A DNA stretch of 64,000 nt from Luzula sylvatica (GCA_946800325.1 OX326960.1:53962855-54026854), one strand, 5' to 3'; positions 33,551 to 45,678 are shown, counted from the first letter of the stretch. The notes: generated by a model from the letters alone, not told the origin. Numbers and translations are program-made.

Positions 33551-35240
33551 AATTATGAATGATGAAATAGGAGATAACGTGCAAAGGTTATCAATTCACA
33601 TAACAAATCATACACCGAGACCTTTTACCAAAATCCTATCTACGAATCTCCTCAAAGCGAAAACGAATCTACTGGGGTTATGAGACACGATCCTATACCG
33701 AAACCGTCCAGAACTATTATCACTACTCAAACCCCATTTACGAATCATCTCAAAACGAACTCGAATCTCAACATGAATTTCAATACCAAACTCAACCAAT
33801 TCAATCCCAAAACCCAAGATCAAAACCAAGAATTAAAAATAATGATGGAGGGAATGGTAGTTATGATGAAAAAGCGAGAACAAACAATAAACGATATCGT
33901 GCAAGAGGTAGAGAGTATTAAACAAGAAACAATAACCACAAACCAACGAGTCGAAAATCTTCAATCTTTCATGAACGATCTAAATTTAAGATTGATTCAT
34001 CTCGAGATAGAGCATTCGAATGAGGTGATAATTGAGATTAAAAGCGACAAGAGTTCAAGTATGAGGGATTCGAAGAAAGTGTTGAAACGAGAACGATAAT
34101 TGAAGAAGAAAATATGTCAATGGATACAAATCTCAAAACGACGATTCAACTCACTCCAATCGATCAAAGCGAGCAAATCTCAAACAAGCAAGGAAAAAAA
34201 TCTTCAAATCTCCAAGGTAATTTTTTTCCATAGATCATCAATTCTAATACATTTAGGAATTATGATACTTTTAATGATAAAAATTCACCGTTTGTAGATA
34301 TATCAAGGAAGTCAAATAAATTCGAAATACTCACACTTATAAAATCCGAAGCGAAATAATGAAAATTTTAACGCCACTTAGAAACTAGCGCTAAACAAAT
34401 AATACACACGCCAATTACTCTCATCTCCAACATCTCTAAGGTGGTGTTTGGATGGAAAATAAGTTGGGGATAACCCAACTTATCCCTTAATCCTTTGCCA
34501 AACAAATATGTAAATCATAGAGATAAAAGAGATTAGCATAAAAAATGAGGTATAAACTTGTCCCATCTAAATGGAGTGATAGACTAATCTTCATCTTATC
34601 TCAATGCTCAATCTCGAAAATGCCCTCAGTTATATTTTTTTTATTTCATCTTTTCCCATACCATTATTTCTTTTTTCACCATCCCCGAGACAACTCATCT
34701 TCTACAACACACATTCTCCATTTTTTACTCCTATCAAAAAATCTGAGATCTTTCTTTCTAAAATTATAATCTCCAAAAACAAATTAGATCAAAAGATTTA
34801 TCATCTTGTTCTCTTCCATTTAAGATCCCATCATAAGGATATCAAGAGAATGTAGCACAAATGGGTAAAAAAGCAAGGTAAAAAAAACTCAAAATTTTGT
34901 TTATTTTTTTACTCATATAGCTTATTTTAATACAATCAATTGGAATATCCAAATGTTATTTTTTTTCTTTGAAGTTCTTTGTTTTTTATATCTTGATTAA
35001 AAAAATTCTCATGAAGAATTGTTTTTTTTTCTTCAAATTTTCTGATGGACACATTTTTCTTTCATTGCTAATATAGAAATTTGTTTTTTTCTTGAAATTA
35101 TACGAATCAATTTTTGTAACTATCTACAATCTGTCCTTTTTGTCTAATTAGTCGTACTTTTTTGTACAAGAGCCTAAATTATTGTATCTTTGTTTTTTTT
35201 CCGAAAAGAAATCTAGATCACGAATCGTGATCATTATAGA
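33551..35240. other. Intergenic, no firm gene
   Basis: A 139-codon frame at 33680-34099 is Asn/Gln/Lys-rich with heptad-like spacing but matches nothing I know. A MITE-like terminus, GGTGGTGTTTGGATGG, is at 34440. The rest is AT-rich. Confidence 0.35.
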
Positions 35241-35346
35241 TTTTTTTTGTCATATTGATGTCATCGGAATTCGAACTCACAATTTCTACAAGATGAGAAT
35301 TTATTGTGTTAAATATTGAACCATCTATGTTATGGGACTATTGACC
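35241..35346 (-). mobile_element. tRNA-derived SINE-like copy 1
   Basis: On the minus strand: a 5' CCCATAACATAGATGGTTCAA block (box A-like), a GAGTTCGAATTCC box B-like motif, then GACATCAATATGACAAAAAAAA. A direct repeat TCATTATA/TCATTGTA flanks it. It matches the copy at 36701-36802 along its whole length. Confidence 0.6.
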
Positions 35347-35590
35347 TCATTGTATCTTTTTTATATGGATACGGATTGCGAATAGTAGAAAATGCAAGTA
35401 ATTATATCACATTTTCGATCAACCATGTAGAGATGGAAAAATTATGAGGACCATTTTGAAAAATGTGTCGATGTGAAAAAAACATCATTTTTGCCCTTGT
35501 ATAACAGTTGCATCGGTTCATAATGATTACTGTTATCCTTTTTTTAATTAGTTTTGATGTGTTTACTACTTATGGACTCATAGTGATGAG

Positions 35591-36190
35591 CACTGTTGTA
35601 AAAAACGGTGAAAAACGGTGAAAAACGGTGGAAAAACGGTGTTTCGGTGGAAAAACGTTCCGTTTTTTACAAGACGGTTTGAAAAAACGGTCAAACGTTT
35701 TTTTACCGTGTTTGACCGTTTTTTTGGGAAAAAACGTTTTTCGGTTCGAAAAACGACCGTTTTTCACAACAAAAAATTGAAATTTTGATTATTTACCGTT
35801 TTTTGGCCCATTTTTTTTCCCCAACCCAATAAAATTACCAATTTTTTTACTTACGGTTGTCCCGAATGATGTTAATGATTTTACTATTTAGTTTATGTTT
35901 GGATTTGAGTTTATATTTTGATGTTACGTTTTGTTGGACATTCGTTTTGATGTTATGTTTATGTTAGACATTCGTTTTGATGTTATGTTTTATGTTGGAT
36001 GTTGTTTATGTTATTTTTTTACTATTAAAAAATTACATTATTATATATTTTTTTGGTTTCATCTATAAATTTTAATTAAATTACTATCGATTTCGGTGAC
36101 CGTTTTTTCACCGTTTTTTCACCGTTTTACGGTAATTCCGTTTTACGGTCCCCGACCGTTCCGTACCGTTTTCCGTATTTTACAACATTG
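35591..36190. mobile_element. hAT MITE with AACGG-rich subterminal repeats
   Basis: Exactly 600 bp. Inverted ends CACTGTTGTAAAAAACGG and CAATGTTGTAAAATACGG. Perfect 8-bp target duplication GTGATGAG (35583-35590 and 36191-36198). The left end has tandem GTGAAAAACG units; the right end has ACCGTTTTTTC units. There is no ORF of note. Confidence 0.95.
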
Positions 36191-36700
36191 GTGATGAGTG
36201 CTAAAGCAGATACGAGGATTTGTCTTTACCTTTCTCGGATTGGGCCAAAATAAAAATGTAAAATTATATCATGTCCCTCAAATTTCCCCTAACATCTTCT
36301 ACATCACCAATTAATAATTAATTAAGATGATAATTAATAAAAAATATTTCATTAACGATTAATTAATATTGATTAAAAATTATTAATTCATATGTACTTT
36401 AATTTCATATCAATTATTCGTAAATAAAATGTCTTTTTGTTAATTATCTTGTTAATAAATTGTTAATGGGTGATATACAGGTTGTTGGGGGAAATATAAT
36501 AATTTTCACATTTTTTTTCAGATTTAAGAGTAACTTTCTAATTCAGGTCTTTTTGAGATTTAGAATAATTAGTGCTGGTTTTTGGAATTCAGGTTCTTTC
36601 GAAAGAGAAATGAAAAAGAATTAATGGTGATTTTTCTAATTATGTTCTTCTTCTTTTATTGAATGACACCCAACATCGCTTGTCGGTAATGGTACTTATA

Positions 36701-36802
36701 TTTTTTTCAAATGATGTCGATAGGATTCGAACCCGTAACATTTACAATATGTTATTTTATTGTGTCAAAACACTTAATCAATTAGGTTATGGAGTTATTG
36801 AC
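36701..36802 (-). mobile_element. tRNA-derived SINE-like copy 2
   Basis: Minus-strand reading: CCATAACCTAATTGATTAAG (box A-like), then GGGTTCGAATCC, a canonical box B (reverse of 36723-36734), then ATCGACATCATTTGAAAAAAA. The shared layout with 35241-35346 supports one SINE family. The target duplication is unclear. Confidence 0.6.
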
Positions 36803-37019
36803 AAATTCAGGTTCTTCTGAAAGTATTATTTTTCTTTTACTCAATCCATCAATTTTTGTGAGTTTAATTTACATAATAAACATAGTTTTCATCTAATTTT
36901 GTCATGATAGATTGCATTGAAAGTCAAGCATATGAACAGTATATTATTCGGGCTTAAATGCCATTGAAGCAATTTCAATATTAGAGAAGATGCATTATAA
37001 AAGTAAAAGATAAGCTTAT

Positions 37020-37100
37020 AGTAATTATAATTTTTTTAAATGAAAAAGACAATAAATGTGGGACCTATGGGCCTCTCTATTTTTCTCAAAAAATAAATAA
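37020..37100 (+). mobile_element. Extremely 5'-truncated LINE tail
   Basis: About 80 bp ending CTCTATTTTTCTCAAAAAATA, the same 3' terminus as the two LINEs at 24.5-33.5 kb. Flanked by AAAGATAAGCTTAT (37006-37019) and AAAGATAGCTTAT (37101-37113), a near-perfect target duplication. Confidence 0.6.
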
Positions 37101-38938
37101 AAAGATAGCTTATTACTTGGTACCTCTTATAATTGTATCAGTTTCTTATATACCCCCCCATATACACATTTAGATTGTGCTATTTCACTTCATTTATTTT
37201 TCGTTAATCTTTCTAAATCTAATTTAAGTATTATTCAAGTTGTTAAGGTTTAATTATGCTTGAGAGTTAGTAATATGGGTTAAGCATCTTGTTCAGTTAA
37301 TTCTTTTTTGTTTTAAGGACTGATTTGTAATTTGTGATAATTTCAAGGGTGCAACAATAATTCTTCCATAAATTAGTGGACCTCTTTAAGGAATTACTAG
37401 CTATGCCCCCTTGAGCGGGATTTTTTTCTTTGAGAACTTATTGTTCATACGTTTTGATTAATTTTTGTTTTTGTCATATTATTTCTTTTTGGTTATTGAG
37501 TTCAATATGGTGCACGTGAACCTGGTGCATGCAAGATCGAAGCAAATCCGCCTCTTGAATTAAGATCGAAGCGAAGCGCCGGGCTATTTCCTAGTAATTA
37601 AAAAGAGTGATTCTTTTGTAAAAAAAAGTTGAACCGGATAAAAGCATAGAATTTGTGTATGTTTCTAACTTTTTAACTATTATTTTGCAATAAATAAAAC
37701 AATTTTCTCTCCTTAAAGTATGTACATATTTTGTGTTGTGGACTTTCAAGTTTCAAACCGGGAAATGGTCTTATATGGGCCGAATTCTTCTGAAAAGCTA
37801 TACAAATTAAAAGGATGGATTAAACTGAAGGTTGCCATTATATAGGCCCATGTATTTATTTATCGTAGAAATATTCAACAAGGGACGAATTATACGAGGC
37901 ATTTAAAATCATAACTTCATTCCTCCACAAATGGATTTTGATCAATAATTTTAGGGTAAAGTTGACAATATAAACTTCTATCTATATATAACAAGAAATA
38001 AATAAAAACAAACAAACAAATCTGGTCCCTTTGCCATGGTCCCGGAACTTTTTCACAACAAATAATTTTTTTTTGTTGGAGGAATTATTGGCAGATATGC
38101 ATTGCATGGAAAGAGGGGAGCAGTTAAAAAGTCTACGCTACATATGGTGAGGGCATAGCCGCATAGAGTTAAATCATGTAGTGGCTACTCTTGTATTCTT
38201 GAAAGAGATATTTTATCTTGAAATTAAGCGAATAAAAATATGTATAATCAGAATTAATAACATGTTAAGCTAGGTTGCTAATTTTTTTTATTAACTCCCT
38301 ACATATTTAGCATCATTTGAAAAGAATAAATAAACAAATGAAAGTATATACTTTGCCTTGAAGAAAACACTTGGTAGTTGGTTGTGCAGGAGAAAGAATT
38401 TGAGTTGTAATCTTATCATTGGCATTGCCCGTGTGCAAGTTTCTCTTAGCTAACGAGTCACTGGAGAAATAAAAGCCAAACATTTTTTTTTGCAAAAAAA
38501 AAAAAAAAAAAAAAAACATGTGATCATATATGGAATATATATAGATTTGGTAAATCTAATAGTAATATATGTTCTGATTATCTCACTAATTAAGACCGGA
38601 TACATTGGTATTTGGTCAAATTCGTTATCTTGGGCATGGGTCAATATTAATATTCTTTTGTTAAACCCACTAGGCCACTAACGATAAAGATTTTTTTCTC
38701 TCGAATAAATGAACGACCCAGATTTGGTCGCAGAATCAACATGGGGAGGTTTGCTCTAATTCTATGATTTTCTATTCCATTGCATTAATTATTTATTTTA
38801 TTTCGCACACCTCTCCCGGTACAACCATTTTCGGTCCTCTTCCAGGTCCAGCTAATCCTTAACGCAAAGAAACTTGGGCTTTCAACAAAACAAAACAAAA
38901 AAAAACTTAACAGTAGACTCGGTCTACTCCACAAAACC

Positions 38939-39683
38939 AGTGATTCAAAAAGGACCGCAGTGACATCACTTTAGCGCGCTATATGGAAAAATGATAACGA
39001 AAATGCAATACCCGCAATATACAATATATCAACGTTATATTGCCGTTAATGTTACAGAAATCGCTAAACACTAGTCGGACGGACGGGCACCGTCTAGCGC
39101 CTAGAGAGATTAATCGGTTCTACACGGATTTGTAATTTTACATAGTTTTGTCATATTTTTTTAATTTCTATATATAAAAATTTGTGCCACAAATTTTTAT
39201 ACTAAAAATAATTTATATGAATTTTATTTTAGACAACGTCCAAACAAATCATAACACGAAATCTATAACATAACATTAACACAAATCCAAATAAACCACA
39301 AAATAAAGTTATTGACATATCAACACATTCTAACTGGTATCATAATATTTTCCATCCTCCTAGAACGGGTTGTGGGCCTAAAAAATGCACAAAGAGAAAG
39401 AAACTAAACATTACAAAAAAGTGGGTTGTAGGCCTAAAAAAATAAAAGTGAAAAAAAAAACATAAATTTAAGTGGGCTGGACCTAGACGGAATTATTCGG
39501 TATTTATGCGGGTTTAGACGGATTTCAGCATAAACATAAACTAATCGGGCAGACCTGGACGTTTGGACAGCGTCTAGCGCCTAAGCGGCCGCCTAGACCG
39601 ATTTTTACAACCATGATTGCCGCTATAACAAAAACCACCTCTAAATTACACTCCAAACGTTATGGACCGTTATATCGGAATTT
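38939..39683. mobile_element. Degenerate hAT-like element hosting a nested MITE
   Basis: The left part (CAGTGATTCAAAAAGG, TAGCGCGCTATATGG) and the right part (GTTATATCGGAATTTAAAACAT) look like decayed ends of the CARTGTTTTAAATAGCG hAT family. No target duplication was found. The element at 39047 is inserted in it. Confidence 0.3.
39047..39615 (-). mobile_element. hAT MITE (CTAGGCGCTAG family), copy 1
   Basis: A 569-bp element matching the hAT halves at 45801-46006 and 54511-54754 in reverse orientation: CAGAAATCGCTA, GACGGGCACCGTCTAGCGCC, and AACTTTATTTTGTGGTTTAT on the other strand. Target duplication ATTGCCGT (39039-39046) versus ATTGCCGC (39616-39623), one mismatch. Non-autonomous. Confidence 0.85.
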
Positions 39684-41585
39684 AAAACATAAATGATAAT
39701 AATAATAATAATCACCATTATTTAGAATTACAATAATTCAATTGATATGACATAATTCTCCTAAAATGTTACATGCGTAACGTCAAAAATCATAGATCGT
39801 CATATGATCAGCATGATTAATAGATCAATTGAACTGATTACTATAAACATTATAAACTCAAATATGGTGATTATCTATATATGCATATTATATTTTGCCA
39901 ATCATAAATATTTTGCCAATAAATTATTTCATATCTTTTTATAACACAAAATATTAAATTTAAAGTTGGATGTTGAAAAAAACTTTCATTCGTCCTTTTC
40001 ATGGACATGCTCTGAAGAACAAAAATTTCTAACATAGTGAAATATTAAAATTTTCTAGTATTTTCTTCGGAAATTAATTAATACATTGGAAAAAATAGAT
40101 GAGAAATAAATGGGAAAAATGAAGAATGAATTAGAAGTGAAATGCTGATATTCAAATATATAATTTTATTAACAAATAAGCTCACAACAAGGATCCGCCC
40201 CGAATTTTTGACGATCCGAGACCTATGTCGAGAACGGACTTTTTAATTATCATTCTCATAACAAAAATCGTAAACAACAAAAATATTTTTTGTTACCATA
40301 CAAAACAAAACAAACAAAATGAATTCTTCGTATTTCTCTTTTATTTCCTCCTCCCCTCTCAATTTTTCTTCTTCAATCCACGCATCGACTTTATTCTCTA
40401 AATTGTCTTCAATTAAAGTTTACTCAAAAAAATTATTAAATGCTCCTCTTTAAGAATTGATCAATGTCTTCGATTTTTTTCTCTTTTTTTTTCCCTTTTT
40501 TAACAACCGGATGGAGTCATGATAGTTCAAATTCCTAATAAAATAAAATAAATAAAAATTAACAACATGAAAATCATGATTTATTGAATTGTCATACTAC
40601 ATCTAATTATGAATTCAACTTAAAAATAAAATACACGAAATTGTTGAAGAAACAATCCATTAGAAGCAAAATACACAAATTTATCGAAGAAACAATTAAG
40701 TAAAAAGAAAAATTATTCAAATTTCCGGGCAGCGAAGCAGTGGGAGTTTTTGACGAGTGTGACCGACGGCTAGAGCAGGGAGGAGTGACGACGACGGCTA
40801 AGTCAGGCGGCATGCGAGAAACCGGCTAGAGCAGCGATTCAATAAAGGAGGAAGCTTGGTTTGGTTTCTTCGGGCAAGGGACTTCTTTTCTTCTTTTCTT
40901 TGGTCGGGTAGCGAAGGAAGAAAGAGAGAGACAAATCTTAATTGTTTATTTATTGATTTTTGCTTATCGGATATGGACTAAATATACAAATCGGGTCAGT
41001 TTGAACTTTATTGGATTTGTCTGAATACGTTGATCGGGTATGGTTTTTCTATTAAATTTATTGGAATATTTGGACTAATAACACAGACACGCACAGACAC
41101 GCACGAACGCCCACGCACACACACGCCCACGCGCACACGCAGAGACGCACACGCACCAACGCACGCACACACACGCGCACACACGCACACACACACGCAC
41201 ACACAAAATTAAATATTTTGGACTCCCCTCAAGAAATGGATCTTAAACCCGAGCCTCGTGGGCCTGCCCGTATTGCCCGCTCCGTTCACAACTCAACTAA
41301 TTGAGTACATACCGCAATAAGTGAAGGTTCAATTCTCTTTGACACAAAATAACGAACTACAAACTATCTTTAAACATTTAATAAGAAAAAATATAATTTT
41401 ACCATAATTTTTTTGTAACAAAGAAAAGATTTGTTTTGACATGTATCCTTTTGAAAAACCCAATTTGTATGAACAGTTATGGTTTTTCCCAATTTGCAAA
41501 ACTAGCGCTTTCGTCAGGGTATCTCGCGAAAGAGATTAAGTATCAATTTTGGTTGTTAAGAGGGGTCTAAATCCAATTAGTGTGT
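39684..41585. other. Intergenic, no recognised gene
   Basis: AT-rich. 40720-40990 is GC-richer with CGACGGCTAGAGCAG repeats (near 40765 and 40792) and GAAGGAAGAAAGAGAGAG, like a gene 5' region, but no coding domain can be named. Confidence 0.35.
41083..41214. repeat. (CACG/CA)n microsatellite
   Basis: Degenerate CACACG and CA dinucleotide tract with interspersed CG steps. Confidence 0.9.
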
Positions 41586-41657
41586 ATAGGGTGTATGGTA
41601 TAATCAACATAGCAGGTATAATCAACATAGCAGGGTTCAGGGTACATGGTTATAAGG
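41586..41657. repeat. GGGTATA minisatellite, left part
   Basis: Units GTGTATAGGGTGTATGG and ATAATCAACATAGCAGGGTT, the same as in 43446-43735. The LTR remnants at 41658-43445 separate the two parts. Confidence 0.6.
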
Positions 41658-43445
41658 TGAAGAAATTACAGTTTAGGACCAACGAAAAAATGTACTTATA
41701 AGGATAAACGAACGTACGCATTCGTAGAAAACAAAAGATGTTTCGTTCGAACGGAGTATTTCATCCGTTCGAACGAAAGATAGTTTGAGTTAGTATAATG
41801 AGATTATACACATAATTATGACATTAAATCTTTAGTTCGAACGAAAAGATTGATCCGTTCGAACGGAAGGAGTCGAGTGTACAATTAGATTGTACACTGA
41901 ACAGACAATGGATATTCCGTTCGAACGGATTGATCATCCGTTCGAACAGGAGTGATTCCCAATTTTATATTAGTTTGCAATCCTTGGCCATCCTTATCTT
42001 GTATAGTATGTATAGGATGTTTTTTTTGAAAGAATTACAGTTTTGGATCAACTATAAGAATGTACAAATAAGGATAGACAAACATACGCGTTTGTTTAAA
42101 CGGTTGAGTTCACAATGAGATTGTACAAACTCAGAAATCAGTGGATAGTCCGTTCGAACGGACCAAGGTGGCTCATTCGAACGCACTGAGATACTTCGTC
42201 TGAACGAATGGGTTATTCTGTTCGAACGGACGAATGCAAAATTGGAACACAGTAACAGTGATAGGTTCGTTCGAACGGACCATCATAGTGCGTTCGAACG
42301 GACTATGTTCCAAATTCTGTGTCGGCAATTTTGTAAGATATCTCCGTTAATGATGCTTGATTAATGGCTCGGATCTGGGAATTAATATGAGATTGATTCA
42401 GATATGAAAGAGAGTGGTGGTTGATCTTCTTCCTCAAGCAAGAAAAGCCATTAGAGAAAGAGAGAGAAATTTGGAGAAAAAGGTTTCCTCAAAATCGAAT
42501 CAAGCAAGCTTGCACGTGGATTTACTAGGAAGATCTATGTGTAATCGAAAGGCAAGAACTCAAGGTGGATACGGGTAGAGAGATCTCAACTGAGATCTTT
42601 TGTTGTAGTCTAACGAGAGCAATTCCGAGCAAGGTCAGAGATTAACCAGAAGCATTCCGGTTGTATACGACAAGACAAAGCTTCATCGACGGTGTCGAAT
42701 CGTGCGGGCGTGGGACACACGTGTTGCCGAAGAACGGAGCAGGAGCAATAACAAGAACAAATCAACCCTTCGGCGTGATTAATTTCATGAGGTATAACCC
42801 GTTTATAGATTATTGCATGATTTGTGCCTTGATGTCGCCGACGTGGTCCTCGGGATCGGATCGGGCCGGGCCCATCATTCCGATGTGCTTGGCTCGGAGG
42901 CGATGCCGATGTCCAACATCTCTCTCTCTCTCTCTCTCTTAGTAATAAAATCATTGTAGCAACTTTCTGAAAGTCGTTTTCTAAAAGAGTGTGAACCAAA
43001 AATAGAGAAAGAGGGAAGAGAAAAAAAAAGAGTTTTCTCCATTAGAGAAGTTCTATACGAGATTAATCAAGAGTATACACGGATCGACTAGGCAGATAAG
43101 TGTGTAACCCATAGACGACTACTCACGGTGGATGCGGGTAGAGAAATCACAGTTGTTATTCTCGTTTGTGATCAATGTGAGAGTTAGAGTTTGACCGAAG
43201 GCTTTCGGTTCAGTCGCAAGGAGGAATTCGTGTTTGACGGCGCAAGGACGTGTGGGTGTGGGATGCATGAGAAGTGACCCGAGCGAAAGCACGAAAGAAG
43301 AAGCGCATCAACCCTTCGTTCGTGATCAATTTAACGAGGTACAGATCGTATATTCTTACATATTCATACGGCGAATCGACAACGGGATCTCATGGGCGGG
43401 ATGGGCGCCGTGTCCCTCATTCTGTTACGCGGTATACGTGCCCCG
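41658..43445 (+). mobile_element. Decayed copia-type LTR remnants
   Basis: Two LTR starts (TGAAGAAATTACAGTTTAGG at 41658; TGAAAGAATTACAG at 42027) and two LTR 3' portions (about 42480-42918 and 43020-43445) share order and motifs with the copia LTR at 46007: AAGGATAAACGAACG, ACGGTGGATGCGGGTAGAG, CGATCAACCCTTCG-type, GGATCGGATCGGGCCGGGCC. They form at least two partial, diverged LTRs. No target duplication or coding region is present. Confidence 0.65.
41748..42312. repeat. Array of TCCGTTCGAACGGA palindromes
   Basis: About twelve units centred on TTCGAA, many perfect (for example near 41914, 42150 and 42267), in the LTR remnants. Also present are TGTACAATTAGATTGTACA (41877) and TATAATGAGATTATA (41797) inverted repeats. 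The arms are the same as in the CCGTTATAACGG arrays, with a different centre. Confidence 0.85.
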
Positions 43446-43735
43446 ATTACCTACATAGGGTTATGGGGTTAAGGGTATAGAATTAACATGGTATAGGGGT
43501 ATAGGATTCAGGATATATAGGGTATAGGGTTCAGGGTATAGGGTGTATGGTCTAATCAACATAGGGTTCATGGTATAGGGTTATACGGTTCACGGTACAG
43601 GATTATAAGGTTAGGGGTATATGATTCGTGGTATAGGGTTCAGGGTATAGGGTGTATGGTTTAATTAACATGGTAGGGTTCAGGGTATAGAGTTATAGGG
43701 TTTAGGGTATAGGGTTGTAGAGTTAATTTGGTACA
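43446..43735. repeat. GGGTATA / GGGTTCAGGGTATA minisatellite, right part
   Basis: Degenerate tandem units of about 7-14 bp such as ATAGGGTTCAGGGTATAGGG, G-rich on the plus strand. It is superficially telomere-like, but the unit is not TTTAGGG. Confidence 0.75.
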
Positions 43736-43747
43736 TTAGTTTCAAGT

Positions 43748-43758
43748 TATATTTAAAG
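43748..43758 (+). promoter_or_regulatory. Candidate TATA box of the MuDR-like gene
   Basis: TATATTTAAAG, about 95 bp upstream of the ATG at 43852, followed by a CTTCTTCTT-rich leader typical of plant 5' untranslated regions. Confidence 0.35.
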
Positions 43759-44086
43759 GGTTGCACATTTCATATTCTGTTTCACTCATTCATCTCTCTT
43801 CTTCTTCTTTATCTTCTTCTTCCACATGTTCTTCTTCTCAATTCCAAAAAAATGGACGTAACAATTTGTCTGTATTATGGGGGAAGAATTGTCCACAATG
43901 AGAGTGGTTCCATATATGAGGGTGCATGACCAAAACTGATAGCACCATATGCATGTATGAATTGGGGCTTATTGTGTTCGGAAATTTATCGTCACACTGG
44001 TTGGGGCGTAACATGGATTTGAAAATTAACGAGAGATGTCCTAGAATATATCCAAACCGTGGAGTAGTATTCTTTCTCCTTGGAAT

Positions 44087-45678
44087 TGTTGTTTAATTTA
44101 GACCTAGAGGGGGGTGAATAGAAAGTCCTAAGGTCCACTTTTCGCGGTAATAGAATACAATTACAATTTGGGCGGAAGCATAAATAAATTAGAGAAAGAA
44201 ATACAATACCGAAACAAATAACACAAGATATTTGTTTACGGAGTTCGGTAGGTGGTTGCTTTGTAGCTTTAACTCACCGGCTACTTGCTCAATCGACCGA
44301 CTCGATTGGTTGCAAGTACCTACTTCTCCGGGGTTGCCTTGCGCCTTTTCGGCTTTCGATTGAATACCCAAATCAAGCAATTACAAGGTTTGCCTAGATC
44401 GATTTACACGCTTCTATCGATCTATGGCGGGCTTTACAATCTTTGCACTAGCCTATTACAATTGTCTAATACTAACTAAACGTAATCGGTCACGCAAGTT
44501 GAGAATCGTATTTTGTGAAATGAAGAGGGATCTAATAATCTCTAAGAATGTTTTAGAAGATTAAGCTCAAGGTGTAAAGCTAGGATTCTCTCTTTTGATT
44601 GGGAAAATATATTAGTTGAGGAGTTTTGAGAGAACGAGGGAATAGTTCTATTTATAGAACACATAGACCCTTCCCTTAATATGCTTTTTCTGAATAGTCC
44701 GTTATAACTGACCTGAGGTCCGTTACAACGGACTCAAAGTCAAACTAGCCGTTACAGCCAATATATTCGAATATTCCATAGTCCGCTACAACTGAGTTTA
44801 GGTCCGTTATAATTGACCTACTCCGTTACAACTGAGTTTAGGTCCGTTATACCTGACCTCTTCCTGTGACTTCACTTCAGATTTGTTCTATGGTTCCGTT
44901 ATAACTGAGAAACTTCCGTTACAATGGTTAGTATATGTCCGTTACAACGGATTGGTGACTCTGTTACAACGGATCAAGAGCGTGATTGGTTACTCTGAAG
45001 TGAGTTCACAAGTCCGTTATAACTGAGAGTAGGTCCGTTATGACTGACATACTCCGTTACAACTGACATGAGTTCCGTTATAACCGACATGCTCTTATTA
45101 ACACCGTTTACATGTATGTCCGTTATAACTGACCTGAGGTCCGTTATAACCGACATACTTCTGCAACTATGTTTACATGTATGTCCTTTAGACTGACATA
45201 AGTTCCGTTATAACTGACTTGAGGTCCGTTATAACCGACATGCTTCTGGAACTATGTTTACATGTATGTCCGTTATAAATGACATGAGTTCCGTTATAAC
45301 TGACCTGAGGTCCGTTATAACCGACATGCTTCTGGAACTCTGTTTTATTATTTCATCATTTTGATGGATTTCGAATATATTTCTTTGACTAATTTTGAGC
45401 TTAATAATTCATAAACAAGTTTAGGGATACCTATAAGTTGTTTTGGTGATTTGTGTGATACTCCAACTTGTGGAATCTTCGATGTCTTGATATCTTGACT
45501 TGATCATGCGTTTTCGTGCCATCGTTTCTTCACCGTCTTGACTTGCGACGTCTTGATTCTACTTTTGATCATTTTGTGGGTTACGTCTTCTATCTCCATA
45601 AATGTTATTCCCGCAAAATAGATTAGTGGTATCGACATTATTTTGAGATAATCAAACGCAAGGAAATTTGAACCAACA
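44087..45678 (+). mobile_element. Palindrome-array solo LTR, copy 3
   Basis: A 1592-bp LTR from TGTTGTTTAATTTAGACC to TTTGAACCAACA, with a perfect 5-bp target duplication GGAAT (44082-44086 and 45679-45683). The TG/CA ends and the duplication show that it is a solo LTR. It interrupts the N-terminal part of the MuDR-like gene. There is no internal region. It is colinear with 9420-11022. Confidence 0.93.
44697..45330. repeat. Array of about 24 CCGTTATAAC-type palindromes (copy 3)
   Basis: Same array as in copy 2. Left arm TCCGTT is mostly intact and right arm mostly AACTGA or AACCGA. The AACATGTATGTCCGTTATAA block near its end is repeated three times. Confidence 0.9.

Larger units (their letters stand above)
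36199..38937. other. AT-rich intergenic with small mobile remnants
   Basis: Contains the SINE-like copy (36701), a LINE tail (37020), a possible Helitron-type end near 37575-37594 (GCGCCGGGCTATTTCCTAGT) opposite AATTACTAGCTATGCCCCC near 37391, and an A/T homopolymer near 38487-38516. No gene is supported. Confidence 0.45.

Noticed and set aside
33680..34099. 139-codon Asn/Gln-rich frame with coiled-coil character
   Set aside because: No recognisable domain, no promoter context, and within repeat-rich DNA; not supportable as a gene.
37391..37594. Short Helitron with ACTAG-type end
   Set aside because: The 3' end is suggestive (CTAGT after a GC-rich stretch), but the hairpin is weak and the ends look inverted rather than Helitron-like.
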